Assembly: GCF_002925905.1 (NCBI RefSeq)
Contig: NZ_PRDB01000001.1
Location: 930,001-994,000, forward strand
Source: Klebsiella michiganensis
GTDB lineage: Bacteria; Pseudomonadota; Gammaproteobacteria; Enterobacterales; Enterobacteriaceae
Length of the DNA: 64,000 bases
Reading direction: 5' to 3'
The notes below the pieces were generated by a model. It had not been told where the DNA came from. It ran no database searches and saw only the letters and a list, made by a program, of their open reading frames with translations. This document shows, in pieces, positions 10,288-18,559 of the stretch (its first letter is position 1; each line of letters begins with the position of its first letter). The translations under genes were made by a program, and so were the position numbers.

Positions 10288-11892
10288 TTACTTACCAAGG
10301 CGTTCCAGCACCTGGCGGATGACGCGTTCCACGTTTTGCTCATTAATCTCGCTGTCCGCGCCGACGGCGGCGGCAGACGCAAAGCGATCGTCGGCGCTGG
10401 CCGGGTGGGCTGCGGTGGCGGCGGTCGCCGGGGCGTTAAAGCGCTCATCGTCGAAGATGCTGCGGTTCGGGCCGGCCGCCGGGCTGACGATGGTCGGCTG
10501 CGGTTCCGGGCGGCTGCCCGGCGCGCGCAGCTCATCGATGGAGCGCACGCCGTAGCCCACTTTGCGGATGTTGAGCAGGTTCATCGGCCCGACGTTGTCT
10601 GAGCTGGAGCCGCCGCCGACCGCGCCGCAGCCGAGGGTCAGGGCCGGGGTGATATTGGTGGTCGCGCCGATGCCGCCCAGCGCCGCCGGGGTGTTGATCA
10701 GAATGCGGTTAACCGGTTTTTCCAGGCAGAACTGGCGGATGACGTCCTGGTTGCGGGTGTGGATCACCAGCGTGTGGCCGAGGCCTTCGTTGGTCAGCAG
10801 CTCCACGACGCGGTGGCAGGCGGCTTTCCAGTCCTCTTCGACGTACAGGCCGAGTACCGGGCACAGTTTTTCCCGCGAGTAGGGGTTGGAATGCGATACC
10901 GTGGTCTGCGCGGCAATCAGCACCCGGGTGCTGGCCGGGACGCAGAAGCCGGCCATCTGGCTCAGATAGAGCGCGGTTTTACCGACCACTTTGGGGTTGA
11001 TGGTGCCGTTGGGGCGCAGCAGCAGGGCCGCCATTTTTGCCGCTTCGCTTTCGTTCATGAAGTACGCGCCCTGAGCTTCCAGTTCGCGATGCACTTCGTC
11101 GTAGATGCAGCGTTCGACGATAATTGACTGCTCGGAGGCGCAGATCACGCCGTTATCGAAGGTTTTACTGGTGATGATATCTTTCACCGCGTGGGGGATA
11201 TCGGCGCTGCGTTCGATAAACGCCGGGCCGTTACCCGGGCCGCCGCTAATGGTCGGCGTGCCGGACGCGTAGGCGGCGCGCACCATGCCTTCGCCGCCGG
11301 TCGCCAGGATCAGCGACACGTCTTTGCTGTGCATCAGCTCTGAGGTGGCTTCGAGGGTCAGCTGGCTAATGGCGTCGACGCTACCGGCAGGTGCCCCTGC
11401 CGCTTCCGCCGCGCGCTTCACGATTTCAATCGCTTTCCAGCTGCACTGGCGGGCGCCGGGATGCGGGGAGAAGATAATCGCGTTGCCGGCCTTCAGGGCA
11501 ATCAGCGTTTTGTAGATGACGGTGGAGGTCGGGTTGGTCGACGGCACCAGCGCACAAATGACCCCCAGCGGCACGCCCACGTCCATCACTTTTTGTAGCG
11601 GATCGTCATGAATGATACCGACGGTCTTCATATCTTTGATGGCGTCGTAGACGCGCAGCGAGGCGAAGCGGTTCTTCAGCACTTTGTCCTGCCAGTTGCC
11701 AAAACCGGTTTCTTCCGCGGCCATTTTCGCCAGCGCTTCGGCATGATGCGCCGCTTCCTGGGCCACGTTCTTCACGATGGCGTCGATTTGCTGCTGCGAA
11801 AAGGTGGCCAGAATCGCCTGCGCCTTTTTGGCATTGCGCACCAGCTCCCGGGCGTTCTGCCGGGACTGCAAATCGTTATCCAGTTCAATCAT
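10288..11892 (-). CDS. cutF: CoA-acylating acetaldehyde dehydrogenase with C-terminal encapsulation peptide
   Basis: Oxidises acetaldehyde to acetyl-CoA with NAD+ and CoA. 534 aa from the ATG at 11892, which has AAGGA at suitable spacing; an ATG at 11907 lacks one. The aldehyde dehydrogenase domain spans about 10-450 with the catalytic cysteine in GVICASEQS (about Cys251). A Pro/Ala-rich linker (about 455-510) leads to the C-terminal helix NVERVIRQVLERLGK, a typical shell-targeting peptide. It follows three shell genes and precedes the vertex gene. Confidence 0.92.
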   Translation of the reverse strand: MIELDNDLQSRQNARELVRNAKKAQAILATFSQQQIDAIVKNVAQEAAHHAEALAKMAAEETGFGNWQDKVLKNRFASLRVYDAIKDMKTVGIIHDDPLQKVMDVGVPLGVICALVPSTNPTSTVIYKTLIALKAGNAIIFSPHPGARQCSWKAIEIVKRAAEAAGAPAGSVDAISQLTLEATSELMHSKDVSLILATGGEGMVRAAYASGTPTISGGPGNGPAFIERSADIPHAVKDIITSKTFDNGVICASEQSIIVERCIYDEVHRELEAQGAYFMNESEAAKMAALLLRPNGTINPKVVGKTALYLSQMAGFCVPASTRVLIAAQTTVSHSNPYSREKLCPVLGLYVEEDWKAACHRVVELLTNEGLGHTLVIHTRNQDVIRQFCLEKPVNRILINTPAALGGIGATTNITPALTLGCGAVGGGSSSDNVGPMNLLNIRKVGYGVRSIDELRAPGSRPEPQPTIVSPAAGPNRSIFDDERFNAPATAATAAHPASADDRFASAAAVGADSEINEQNVERVIRQVLERLGK

Positions 11893-11945
11893 GAGTCTAT
11901 CCTTCATCAGACTAAAAGAGTGGAGACGGGGCGCGCCCTGTCAGG

Positions 11946-12224
11946 TCATGCTTTGTGCTGCGCCGCGATTTTTTCGATGTCGTTATGCGGACGCGCGATG
12001 ACGCGAGAGGTGACGACTTCGCCGATGCGTTTTGCCGCTTCCACGCCGGAATCCACCGCGGCATTCACCGCGCCGACGTCGCCTTTCACCATCGCGGTGA
12101 CGAGGCCGGAGCCGACGTTTTCATAGCCAATCAGCTCCACGTTGGCGGCTTTACACATCGCATCCGCCGCTTCAATACAGGCCACCAGCCCTTTGGTTTC
12201 GATAAGCCCTAGCGCTTCTTTCAT
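11946..12224 (-). CDS. cmcC: BMC-H hexameric shell protein, third copy
   Basis: 92-aa PduA-type BMC-domain protein beginning [19 protein letters not shown]. It contains [19 protein letters not shown], where the GSG segment lines the hexamer pore. It differs from the two upstream copies at the extreme N-terminus and in its C-terminus ([10 protein letters not shown]). The upstream neighbour is 15 nt away and cutF begins 53 nt downstream. Confidence 0.93.
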   Translation of the reverse strand: MKEALGLIETKGLVACIEAADAMCKAANVELIGYENVGSGLVTAMVKGDVGAVNAAVDSGVEAAKRIGEVVTSRVIARPHNDIEKIAAQHKA

Positions 12225-12239
12225 CAGGTTTTTCTCCGG

Positions 12240-12524
12240 TTAATCCATGATTTTGTAATGCGAGACGATTTTGTTGATGTCGTTATGCGGGCGGGCGATA
12301 ACCAGCGAAGTCACCACTTCATCGATGCGCTGCGCGGATTCGACGCCGGAATCCACCGCCGCTTTCACCGCGCCGACGTCGCCTTTCACCATCGCGGTGA
12401 CGAGGCCGGAGCCGACGTTTTCATAGCCAATCAGTTCCACGTTGGCGGCTTTACACATCGCATCCGCCGCTTCGATACAGGCCACCAGCCCTTTGGTTTC
12501 AATCAGACCTAATGCATCACCCAT
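12240..12524 (-). CDS. cmcB: BMC-H hexameric shell protein, second copy
   Basis: 94 aa from the ATG at 12524, which is preceded by AGGAGA at good spacing. A longer form beginning six residues earlier would overlap cmcA and has no ribosome-binding site. It is almost identical to cmcA in the first ~85 residues and ends [11 protein letters not shown]. Facet-tiling hexamer of the choline compartment. Confidence 0.93.
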   Translation of the reverse strand: MGDALGLIETKGLVACIEAADAMCKAANVELIGYENVGSGLVTAMVKGDVGAVKAAVDSGVESAQRIDEVVTSLVIARPHNDINKIVSHYKIMD

Positions 12525-12541
12525 TTGCGTTCTCCTGGCCA

Positions 12542-12820
12542 TCAGGCCTTGTGTTTAATGACGATTTTGTTGATGTCGTTATGCGGACGAGCGATAACCA
12601 GCGAGGTCACCACTTCACCGATGCGCTGCGCGGATTCGACGCCGGAATCCACCGCCGCTTTCACTGCGCCGACGTCGCCCTTCACCATCACGGTCACCAG
12701 CCCCGAGCCGATGTTTTCATAGCTAATCAGCTCGACGTTGGCGGCTTTACACATCGCATCCGCGGCTTCAATGCAGGCCACCAGACCTTTGGTTTCGATA
12801 AGCCCTAATGCATCACCCAT
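12542..12820 (-). CDS. cmcA: BMC-H hexameric shell protein, first gene of the choline operon
   Basis: 92 aa from the ATG at 12820, which follows a strong GGAGGAGA site. An in-frame extension to 12904 would add 28 residues unlike any shell protein. It forms the PduA-like facet hexamer, with pore segment [15 protein letters not shown]. It is first in the operon, so the promoter should lie in 12821-13200. Confidence 0.93.
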   Translation of the reverse strand: MGDALGLIETKGLVACIEAADAMCKAANVELISYENIGSGLVTVMVKGDVGAVKAAVDSGVESAQRIGEVVTSLVIARPHNDINKIVIKHKA

Positions 12821-13224
12821 GGTTTCTCCTCCAGAACAGTTTTGTGATTCGGAAAACCGACCGCGTAACGGCGTCAGGACGCGGATGCGGCGTTCGGAAT
12901 TCACTATAGGGAATGGCGAGTGAAGGGAAATTTAAATCTGCTAGCGTGGTATTTTTAGTCTTTTGCTCTGTGATTTAGGTTGGTTAAGGCGCTGATTTAT
13001 GCATTTGTGCTGCGATGGCGGGGCGAATTGAGTGACGATTGTGGCGCTTTTTTCACCATTTAACCGGAGGCGGATTGATGTTAATAAGTTGCTAATTTAT
13101 TGCAGATCGGGGGTAATTTGACGATGTATGAAGTGTGGGGGGGATCGCGTTTTCTTCGGCAGGCTAAATGCAAAACGTGCGGTTTTACTAACGGGAAAGT
13201 GAGGAAGGAAAAGCGGGTGTGAGC
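12821..13224. promoter_or_regulatory. Upstream region of the choline microcompartment operon
   Basis: About 400 bp without a credible gene. On the minus strand a TATAGT hexamer near 12905 could be a -10 element for cmcA, but no convincing -35 is visible. AT-rich stretches alternate with GC-rich ones. I found no clear operator palindrome and no sigma-54 motif. The promoter is inferred from gene order. Confidence 0.35.
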
Positions 13225-13743
13225 TTAGTCAAGCTTGCTGCCGGACTTCAGCGTGCAGACGTAGAGCGGGGAGTTGATAGAGCTGAGAAGAATGGCTTTC
13301 TCATTGAGCTTCTGCGCGTTGAGGAACAGGCCATCGTGGCTGTCGGACATCTCGCGCATAAAATAGTCGAAGATCACGTCAGGCGACTCATCGATGGACG
13401 AGGCGCTGGATTCCCACTTGCTGATGCGATAGTGGCGCTCGGTGGTGGAGATGCGTTTGCTGGTGTAGCTAAATTTGACGTAGCGCTGGAGATAAAGCCA
13501 GCCGGCGGCGGAATCGGTGTAGCCCTCGACGACCATCGACCCTTTGCCGTTGGCGGCAAAGTTGAAATGGATATTGCCGTTGACGTTCTCTTTCTCCATG
13601 TTCTCAAAGCGCATAATCGCTTTGGTCGAGCAGCTCATCACCCCGCCGTTTTCGACCGGCAGCAGCTTCCAGGCGCAGAACCCGGCGGCGGCAATAAATA
13701 CCAGGCTGGAGAGGGCGAAAAAGGGGCGCGGGGCGAGTCTCAT
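13225..13743 (-). CDS. FidL-like membrane-anchored protein
   Basis: 172 aa from ATG 13743, preceded by GGAAAC and overlapping the upstream regulator stop by 4 nt (ATGA). An ATG at 13755 lacks a ribosome-binding site. One N-terminal transmembrane helix (about residues 7-27) is followed by a periplasmic domain with few recognisable motifs. Size, topology and pairing with a ToxR-like regulator match the FidL family (Salmonella MarT-FidL). Such partners are thought to modulate the membrane regulator. Target genes unknown. Confidence 0.7.
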   Translation of the reverse strand: MRLAPRPFFALSSLVFIAAAGFCAWKLLPVENGGVMSCSTKAIMRFENMEKENVNGNIHFNFAANGKGSMVVEGYTDSAAGWLYLQRYVKFSYTSKRISTTERHYRISKWESSASSIDESPDVIFDYFMREMSDSHDGLFLNAQKLNEKAILLSSINSPLYVCTLKSGSKLD

Positions 13744-14540
13744 TGCGGTTTCCATGAATAGTAAAAATAGTTATCGCAGTAGCTGAACGGGTTATCTTCA
13801 TGCATCGCGCAGTGGGCGAGGAATACCCGGCCCAGGCCGTTGGTTTCCAGCCGGTCGCCATAGAAGAAGACGAAGCGTTCGCCGGGCTTGCATTCCAGCT
13901 TCAGGCGCTGGCGCACGGCATCAAAATTCTTGCCGTAGGCGGTTCCGGCAACGGAGCGCAGCATCTCATCGCTGGCCAGCAGCTCGCACTGGCTGTGGCG
14001 CATTTGCGTCAGGGTGATGGGGTGCGATGTGCTGCCGCCGAGAAAACTGCAGACCACCAGCAGCAGGGCGATAGTGAGCAGGCAGCCGCCGGCGAGATAC
14101 CAGCAGGTACCGCGCGCGTGGCGGCTGGAAACGGTCTTTTGTTCTTCCGGGACTGCGGCCGGGTCTGGCTCGGCTTCTGGCGCGGGCGGCTGCTCCGGCT
14201 CCGGGCTGGCGTCGAGCCTCTCGATGGTGAGATCCGGATTGAGCTGCAGCAGTCCGCGCGACACGGTGACGATAATGTTGTCGATATCGTAGTGGCGGAA
14301 GGTTTTGCGCAGCATGCTCAGGTACTGATTGAGATTGCTGTTGGATGAGGTTAACCCGTTGTCATCCCAGACTTTTTTAAGCACCTCATCGCGGCTGACC
14401 ACCTCGGTGTGGCGCAGGAAGAACCACAGCAGCGCGTTGGCGGTGATGGACAGCTGGCTGTCCGCCTCATCGCTTCCCGGTAACGTTAGCGTGCCGTCCA
14501 TTGCATCATAAATAAGACGGCCATGGATGTTATAGCGCAT
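13740..14540 (-). CDS. MarT/ToxR-like membrane-bound winged-helix regulator
   Basis: 266 aa. Residues 1-105 are a trans_reg_C winged-helix DNA-binding domain (SRDEVLKKVWDDNGL; NQYLSMLRKTFRHY). A Pro/Glu-rich linker (112-135), one transmembrane helix (about 146-168) and a periplasmic domain with several cysteines follow. This is the one-component membrane sensor plan of CadC, ToxR and MarT. It is translationally coupled to the FidL-like gene. Being the only regulator next to the choline operon, it is a candidate controller, but the gap is about 400 bp and no site was identified. Confidence 0.8.
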   Translation of the reverse strand: MRYNIHGRLIYDAMDGTLTLPGSDEADSQLSITANALLWFFLRHTEVVSRDEVLKKVWDDNGLTSSNSNLNQYLSMLRKTFRHYDIDNIIVTVSRGLLQLNPDLTIERLDASPEPEQPPAPEAEPDPAAVPEEQKTVSSRHARGTCWYLAGGCLLTIALLLVVCSFLGGSTSHPITLTQMRHSQCELLASDEMLRSVAGTAYGKNFDAVRQRLKLECKPGERFVFFYGDRLETNGLGRVFLAHCAMHEDNPFSYCDNYFYYSWKPQ

Positions 14541-14561
14541 CGTGGCCTCAATCTATCACGT

Positions 14562-14680
14562 CATACTTCACGTTGCTGGTGCGTTGGCTGCGTTCGCTCA
14601 CCTTGGTCACATAGTTATCTATGCTCCCAGGGATTCGCTCCCTTGCCGCCTTCCTGCAACGCGAATTATTTAGTGTATAT
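14562..14680. repeat. Enterobacterial intergenic palindromic repeat
   Basis: About 120 bp with near-complementary ends (CATACTTCACGTTGC and GCAACGCGAATTATT) and an internal TGGTCACATAGTTATCTATG block. I recall similar elements as dispersed intergenic repeats in Klebsiella, Yersinia and relatives. It lies between the divergent promoter side of the MarT-like gene and the 3' end of the broken tetR. It has no coding content and is likely a MITE-like or REP-like element. Confidence 0.55.
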
Positions 14681-14685
14681 ATGCT

Positions 14686-15248
14686 TCACGCAGGAAGCGT
14701 CATCTTCGTCAGATCGCTGACCAGCGACTGCCGGTGCCCGGGGCTCATGGTGCGCCCCTCGGTTAATTCCGATAGCCAGATGCCGTCCGCCGCATAGCGC
14801 ACCAGCGTGCCGGTATGGCTATTGTCCAGTTCATCGCCCTTCGCCAGATGGTCCAGCATCCAGTCGCGCCAGCATTTTCGCAGCACCGGTTCATCCGGCA
14901 TGGCCAGCGACAGCACCATCAGCTGGCGGCTCTCCTGGGTATCCGTGAGTTCCGGCGCCGACAGATAGCGCAGATAGGCGCGGGTAAAGCGGCCATAAGC
15001 TCTGCAATCGCCTCTTCCATAATCGCCAGCAGGCGGGCAAAGAGGGCGAAAATCAGCGCCTGCTTGTTGGGGAAATGGTGCAGTAAACCGCCTTTGCTGA
15101 CGCCCGCTTCGCGCGCGACGGCGTTCAGCGACAGCGAGGCGATACCGTCCCGGCCGGCGATGGTGGCGGCGGATTCCAGCAGTTGCTTATGCAGGCGGAC
15201 GGGATCTTTTTTACGATGTTGGGCTTCCATATTCATGGCCCGAATCAT
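14686..15248 (-). pseudogene. TetR-family regulator broken by a frameshift
   Basis: The N-terminal part (15248 to ~15000) is a normal TetR helix-turn-helix (NAVAREAGVSKGGLLHHFPNK). Near 15000 the frame is lost; the neighbouring frame then continues the C-terminal ligand domain (AYGRFTRAYLRYLS, then MVLSLAMPDEPVLRKCWRDW) to the stop at 14686. Restoring one base at GCAGA|GCTTAT joins the halves into a ~187-aa protein. Either a real mutation or an assembly error. It may have controlled the quinone reductase gene upstream. Confidence 0.75.
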
Positions 15249-15395
15249 ACCGACCAGACGGTATGATTATTCTTGATCGCTATCAATATGCGAAGGGGCG
15301 CAGCGGGGCGGGATGACGTTATTGCGTGGAGGCTCACAGTTCACCTTATGAATTGTGGTGATATTCGCCGCACCGCGAATATCACCCACCGAGAT

Positions 15396-16178
15396 TCACA
15401 CAGGCTTCACGTGGATAGCGAGGCCGTTTTCTCCCGGCGCCAGCTCCGGACGCAGGTTCAGAGAGGGGATCAGATAGTCGCCGTGATTCTGCCGACGGAA
15501 GGGAATGGGCGGCGTTTCGGAGAGGGTATCCAGCCGCCGGGCCAGCGCCTCGCGCAGCGCGGCGAAGCGCTGTTCATCGAGTTTGTCGGTGCGGTAGAAC
15601 ACCACCGGCGGCAGCACATCAAAGCCGGGATAGAACAGCATCCCGTGCTGAATGGGGAACAGGATGTCGTCGATAGACCCGTTAATTCCGCGCGGCGCGT
15701 AGTGTTCCGCCCATCCGCCGGCGGTAACGACCAGCATCGCCCGTTTCCCCGCGAACGTGCCTTCGCCGTAGCGATCGCCCCAGTGGGTTTCGCTGTGCTC
15801 GCCGACGCCGTAGGCAAAGCCGTAAGCGTAGACCCGATCAATCCAGCCCTTCATGATGGCGGGCAGCGAAAACCACCACAGCGGGAACTGAAAAATCACC
15901 GTATCGGCCCACAGCAGCTTCTCCTGTTCGCCCACGATATCCGCGCTTTGCGTGCCGTTAGCGAAGGCGTACTGCGAATCCCGCGTTGCCCGCCAGCTTT
16001 CACCGACGGGCGGGGCGCTGCTGTCATCGGCATCAAATCCCGCCTTCCAGCGCATGGCGTAGAGATCGGACACCTGCACGTCATGACCGGCGTTTTGCAG
16101 ATGCTGCACGGCAAAATCCTTCAGCGCGCCGTTAAGCGAACGCGGTTCTGGATGGGCGTAAACCAGTAGTATTTTCAT
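15396..16178 (-). CDS. NAD(P)H:quinone oxidoreductase, flavodoxin-like (NQO1 family)
   Basis: 260 aa from ATG 16178 (AGAGGTGA ribosome-binding site; a GTG 9 nt upstream is less likely). The flavodoxin-like fold begins MKILLVYAHPEPRSLNGAL, with the FMN/FAD-contact motif FQFPLWWFSLPAIMKGWIDR around residue 100. Predicted to reduce quinones or other electrophiles by two electrons. It is transcribed divergently from a LysR gene with about 87 bp between them, suggesting local control. Confidence 0.85.
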   Translation of the reverse strand: MKILLVYAHPEPRSLNGALKDFAVQHLQNAGHDVQVSDLYAMRWKAGFDADDSSAPPVGESWRATRDSQYAFANGTQSADIVGEQEKLLWADTVIFQFPLWWFSLPAIMKGWIDRVYAYGFAYGVGEHSETHWGDRYGEGTFAGKRAMLVVTAGGWAEHYAPRGINGSIDDILFPIQHGMLFYPGFDVLPPVVFYRTDKLDEQRFAALREALARRLDTLSETPPIPFRRQNHGDYLIPSLNLRPELAPGENGLAIHVKPV

Positions 16179-16265
16179 TGAAATCACCTCTGAGCAATGG
16201 AGAGCTGCAGAGTAGAGTCCGCGACGCTATAGTAGAAATGAATTGCTTCAATAACAGGTATAGTG

Positions 16266-17174
16266 ATGATTAATCTGCAGGGGCTGGATCTCAATTTGCT
16301 GCGCACTCTGAACGTTCTGCTCAGCGAAAATAACGTCACCCGCGCGGCGCAGCGCCTCAACCTGTCGCAGCCGTCGGTCAGCGTGCAGCTGGCGCGACTG
16401 CGGGAGATTTTCGCCGACCCGCTGCTGCTGCCGGGGCCGCGCGGTATGCAGCCCACCGCCCGCGCCGATGAACTACGCGGGCCGCTGCGCGATGCGCTGC
16501 TGGCGCTGGAGCTGGCGGTAGCGCCGGTTCAGCCTTTCGACCCGGCCACGGCGGCGCAGACCTGGCGGGTGGCGGCGACGGACTATATGGCGTCGGCGAT
16601 TTTGCTGCCGGTGCTCAGTACCCTGCGCATCGCCTCTCCGGCCAGCCGCCTGGCGCTGTTTGAGCTACAGCCCGCGCGGCTGGTACAGCAGGCGGATCGC
16701 GACGAAGTGGATCTGTTTTTTCACACGCGAGACGGCGCGCCGCCCGGGCTGCATCAGCGTTTGTTGTTCCGCGAACGCTACGTGCTGGCGGGCAGGGCCG
16801 GGCATCCGGCGCTGCGGTCGCCATTAAGCCTGGCGCAGTTCTGCCAGCTGGAGCAGGTGATTGTCTCGCCGGACGGCGGTGGATTCAGCGCCGCGACCGA
16901 TAGCGCGCTGGCGAATCTCGGGCTTGCGCGGCGGGTTGTCCTTTCCGTGCCACATTTCCTGTTTATGCTGGAGACGCTGCGCAACAGCGAGCTGGTGGCG
17001 GTGCTGCCGGAGCGGCTGGTGCGTGGCGCTGGCGGCCTGACGGTGGTTGAACCGCCGCTGGCGGTCGCCGGGTTTGAGATGCTGATGCTGTGGCACGAGC
17101 GCTGGCACCGCGATCCGGCGCACCGGTGGCTGCGCCAGCAAATCGTAACGTCATTAGAGGAAAAGCCATGTTAA
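16266..17174 (+). CDS. LysR-family regulator beside fosA
   Basis: 302 aa; LysR helix-turn-helix in residues 1-62 ([26 protein letters not shown]) and a ligand-binding domain after ~90. ATG 16266 is preferred to the overlapping GTG at 16263. Divergent from the quinone reductase and overlapping the fosA start by 7 nt, so fosA is probably cotranscribed. A LysR gene next to chromosomal fosA is the usual Klebsiella arrangement. Inducer unknown. Confidence 0.88.
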   Translation: MINLQGLDLNLLRTLNVLLSENNVTRAAQRLNLSQPSVSVQLARLREIFADPLLLPGPRGMQPTARADELRGPLRDALLALELAVAPVQPFDPATAAQTWRVAATDYMASAILLPVLSTLRIASPASRLALFELQPARLVQQADRDEVDLFFHTRDGAPPGLHQRLLFRERYVLAGRAGHPALRSPLSLAQFCQLEQVIVSPDGGGFSAATDSALANLGLARRVVLSVPHFLFMLETLRNSELVAVLPERLVRGAGGLTVVEPPLAVAGFEMLMLWHERWHRDPAHRWLRQQIVTSLEEKPC

Positions 17175-17611
17175 GCGGATTAAACCATCTGACCCTGGCG
17201 GTCAGCCAGCTGGCGCCGAGCGTGGCGTTTTATCAGCAGCTTCCGGGGATGACGCTGCGCGCGCGCTGGGATAACGGCGCATATTTTTCCTGCGGCGACC
17301 TCTGGCTGTGCCTGTCGCTGGACCCGCAGCGGCGCGTCATTTCGCCGGAGGAGAGCGACTACACCCACTACGCGTTCAGCATTGCGGAAGAGGATTTCGC
17401 GCTTGTTGTCGGGCGTCTGAATGCGGCTGGCGTTCCTGTTTGGAAAACCAATAAAAGCGAAGGCGCGTCGCACTATTTCCTCGACCCGGACGGCCACAAG
17501 CTGGAGCTGCACGTTGGCAATCTCGCCCAGCGCCTGGCGGCGTGCCGGGCGAAGCCCTATAAAGGTATGGTGTTTTTTGGCGAGGATGAACAGGCGGCTG
17601 GGAACCCGTAG
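17168..17611 (+). CDS. fosA: Fosfomycin glutathione transferase FosA (Klebsiella chromosomal type)
   Basis: Metal- and K+-dependent enzyme opening the fosfomycin epoxide with glutathione, giving intrinsic reduced susceptibility. Glyoxalase-superfamily fold beginning [19 protein letters not shown]; metal ligands His7, His67 and Glu113 are all present, as are the [16 protein letters not shown] and PYKGMVFF segments. 147 aa instead of the usual ~139: the last six codons and the stop lie in a REP element that begins at about 17591. The start overlaps the lysR gene. Confidence 0.95.
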   Translation: MLSGLNHLTLAVSQLAPSVAFYQQLPGMTLRARWDNGAYFSCGDLWLCLSLDPQRRVISPEESDYTHYAFSIAEEDFALVVGRLNAAGVPVWKTNKSEGASHYFLDPDGHKLELHVGNLAQRLAACRAKPYKGMVFFGEDEQAAGNP

Positions 17612-17755
17612 CCCGGCTAAGCGCAGCGCGAGCCGGGGAAAAGTGGAGGCTGTATTGCGCGTTGTTTCCCCGGAGGCGGCGCTTGACGCGCCTTGTCCGG
17701 GCTACCGGCCCGAGCGCTCGGGTAGCGCGGCTAAACGCAGCGTGAGCCGGGAACA
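17591..17755. repeat. REP/BIME pair downstream of fosA
   Basis: Two REP units: CAGGCGGCTGGGAACCCGTA onward (17591-17640), and an inverted unit with CCCGGAGGCGGCGCTTGACG and TGTCCGGGCTACCGGCCC (17668-17715), followed by another AGCCGGG tail. The same modules occur at 18455, 21165/22498 and 24338. The first unit overlaps the fosA 3' end. It contains an unoccupied TGTCCGGGCTAC site (17694-17705) matching the IS insertion target. Confidence 0.85.
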
Positions 17756-17821
17756 TCCTTTACAATTCCCGCTTTAAAAATGTGAAGTTTTTTCCAACGT
17801 TGAGAGTATTATCGCTGGATA

Positions 17822-17849
17822 ATTGTCTATACTTTTTTGTATATACAAT
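17822..17849. promoter_or_regulatory. Inverted-repeat operator of brnTA
   Basis: ATTGTCTATAC and GTATATACAAT form 11-bp arms with one mismatch around six T residues, just upstream of the brnT start codons. BrnA antitoxins carry a ribbon-helix-helix domain and autorepress, so this is the natural operator candidate. It may overlap the promoter -10. Confidence 0.65.
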
Positions 17850-17859
17850 CAGGATGAAT

Positions 17860-18150
17860 ATGATGCCAATGGAGTTTGAATGGGATGCAAACAAGGCAAG
17901 AAGTAATCTAAGAAAACATGGAATCCGGTTTGAAGAAGCGGTGCTCGTCTTTGACGATCCCCGGCATCTTTCCCGACAGGATCGTTATGAGAATGGTGAA
18001 TATCGCTGGCAAACTATCGGTCTCGTTCATGGGGTCATTGTTATCATGGTTGCGCATTCGGTCCGTTTTGAAAGTGGAACAGAGGTCATTCGTATTATCA
18101 GCGCCCGGAAGGCGGACAGCAAAGAGAGAAATCGTTATGAACATGGTTAA
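17860..18150 (+). CDS. brnT: BrnT-family toxin (RelE-like ribonuclease)
   Basis: 96 aa; matches BrnT throughout: FEWDANKARSNLRKHGIRF at the start, then IRIISARKADSKERNRYE at the end. BrnT toxins resemble RelE and cleave RNA to arrest growth. Several ATGs are in frame (17854, 17860, 17863, 17869). AGGA at 17851 favours 17860 or 17863; the family usually begins close to the FEWD motif. The gene overlaps brnA by 14 nt, and the operon sits between two REP clusters. Confidence 0.9.
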   Translation: MMPMEFEWDANKARSNLRKHGIRFEEAVLVFDDPRHLSRQDRYENGEYRWQTIGLVHGVIVIMVAHSVRFESGTEVIRIISARKADSKERNRYEHG

Positions 18151-18439
18151 ACATAAACGTGACAATCCGGATACGCTTACGGCTAAGCGAGCTGATGAGC
18201 TTAAAGCGCTGGCCAACAAAACGGATGATGAAATCGATTATAGCGATATTCCCGCCACAGACGACGCACAGTGGTCAGATGCCGTACGCGGTAAATTTTA
18301 CCGACCGCTAAAAACTCAGGCTTCTGTCCGTATTGATGCCGATATTATGGAGTGGCTTAAACGTCCCGGGAAAGGTTATCAAACGCGACTGAATGCGATC
18401 TTAAGAGAAGCGATGATTCGCGATCTTAACAAGAAATAG
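18137..18439 (+). CDS. brnA: BrnA-family antitoxin
   Basis: 100 aa; the C-terminal ribbon-helix-helix-type segment SVRIDADIMEWLKRPGKGYQ followed by TRLNAILREAM is the BrnA signature. It neutralises BrnT and represses the operon. The ATG overlaps the end of brnT (coupled translation); an alternative ATG lies two codons later. The middle carries an acidic linker (DDEIDYSDIPATDD) that probably wraps the toxin. Confidence 0.9.
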   Translation: MNMVKHKRDNPDTLTAKRADELKALANKTDDEIDYSDIPATDDAQWSDAVRGKFYRPLKTQASVRIDADIMEWLKRPGKGYQTRLNAILREAMIRDLNKK

Positions 18440-18454
18440 CCTGCCTCATGATTA

Positions 18455-18548
18455 CCCCGGAGGCGGCGCTTGACGCGCCTTGTCCGGGCTACCGGCCCGC
18501 AGACGGCTGGGAACCTGTAGCCCGGCTAAGCGCAGCGCGAGCCGGGGA
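18455..18548. repeat. REP/BIME element downstream of brnA
   Basis: Contains CCCGGAGGCGGCGCTTGACG, TGTCCGGGCTACCGGCCCGC (18481 onward) and the opposite module CTGGGAACCTGTAGCCCGG. It is nearly identical in sequence and order to the copy after fosA, so brnTA is bracketed by homologous REP blocks. It contains an unoccupied IS target motif at 18481-18492. Confidence 0.85.
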
Positions 18549-18559
18549 GATAAATCGCG

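Noticed and set aside
10288-14540. Propanediol or ethanolamine utilisation locus
   Set aside because: No B12-dependent diol dehydratase or ethanolamine lyase genes; the signature enzyme is a glycyl-radical choline lyase with its activase.
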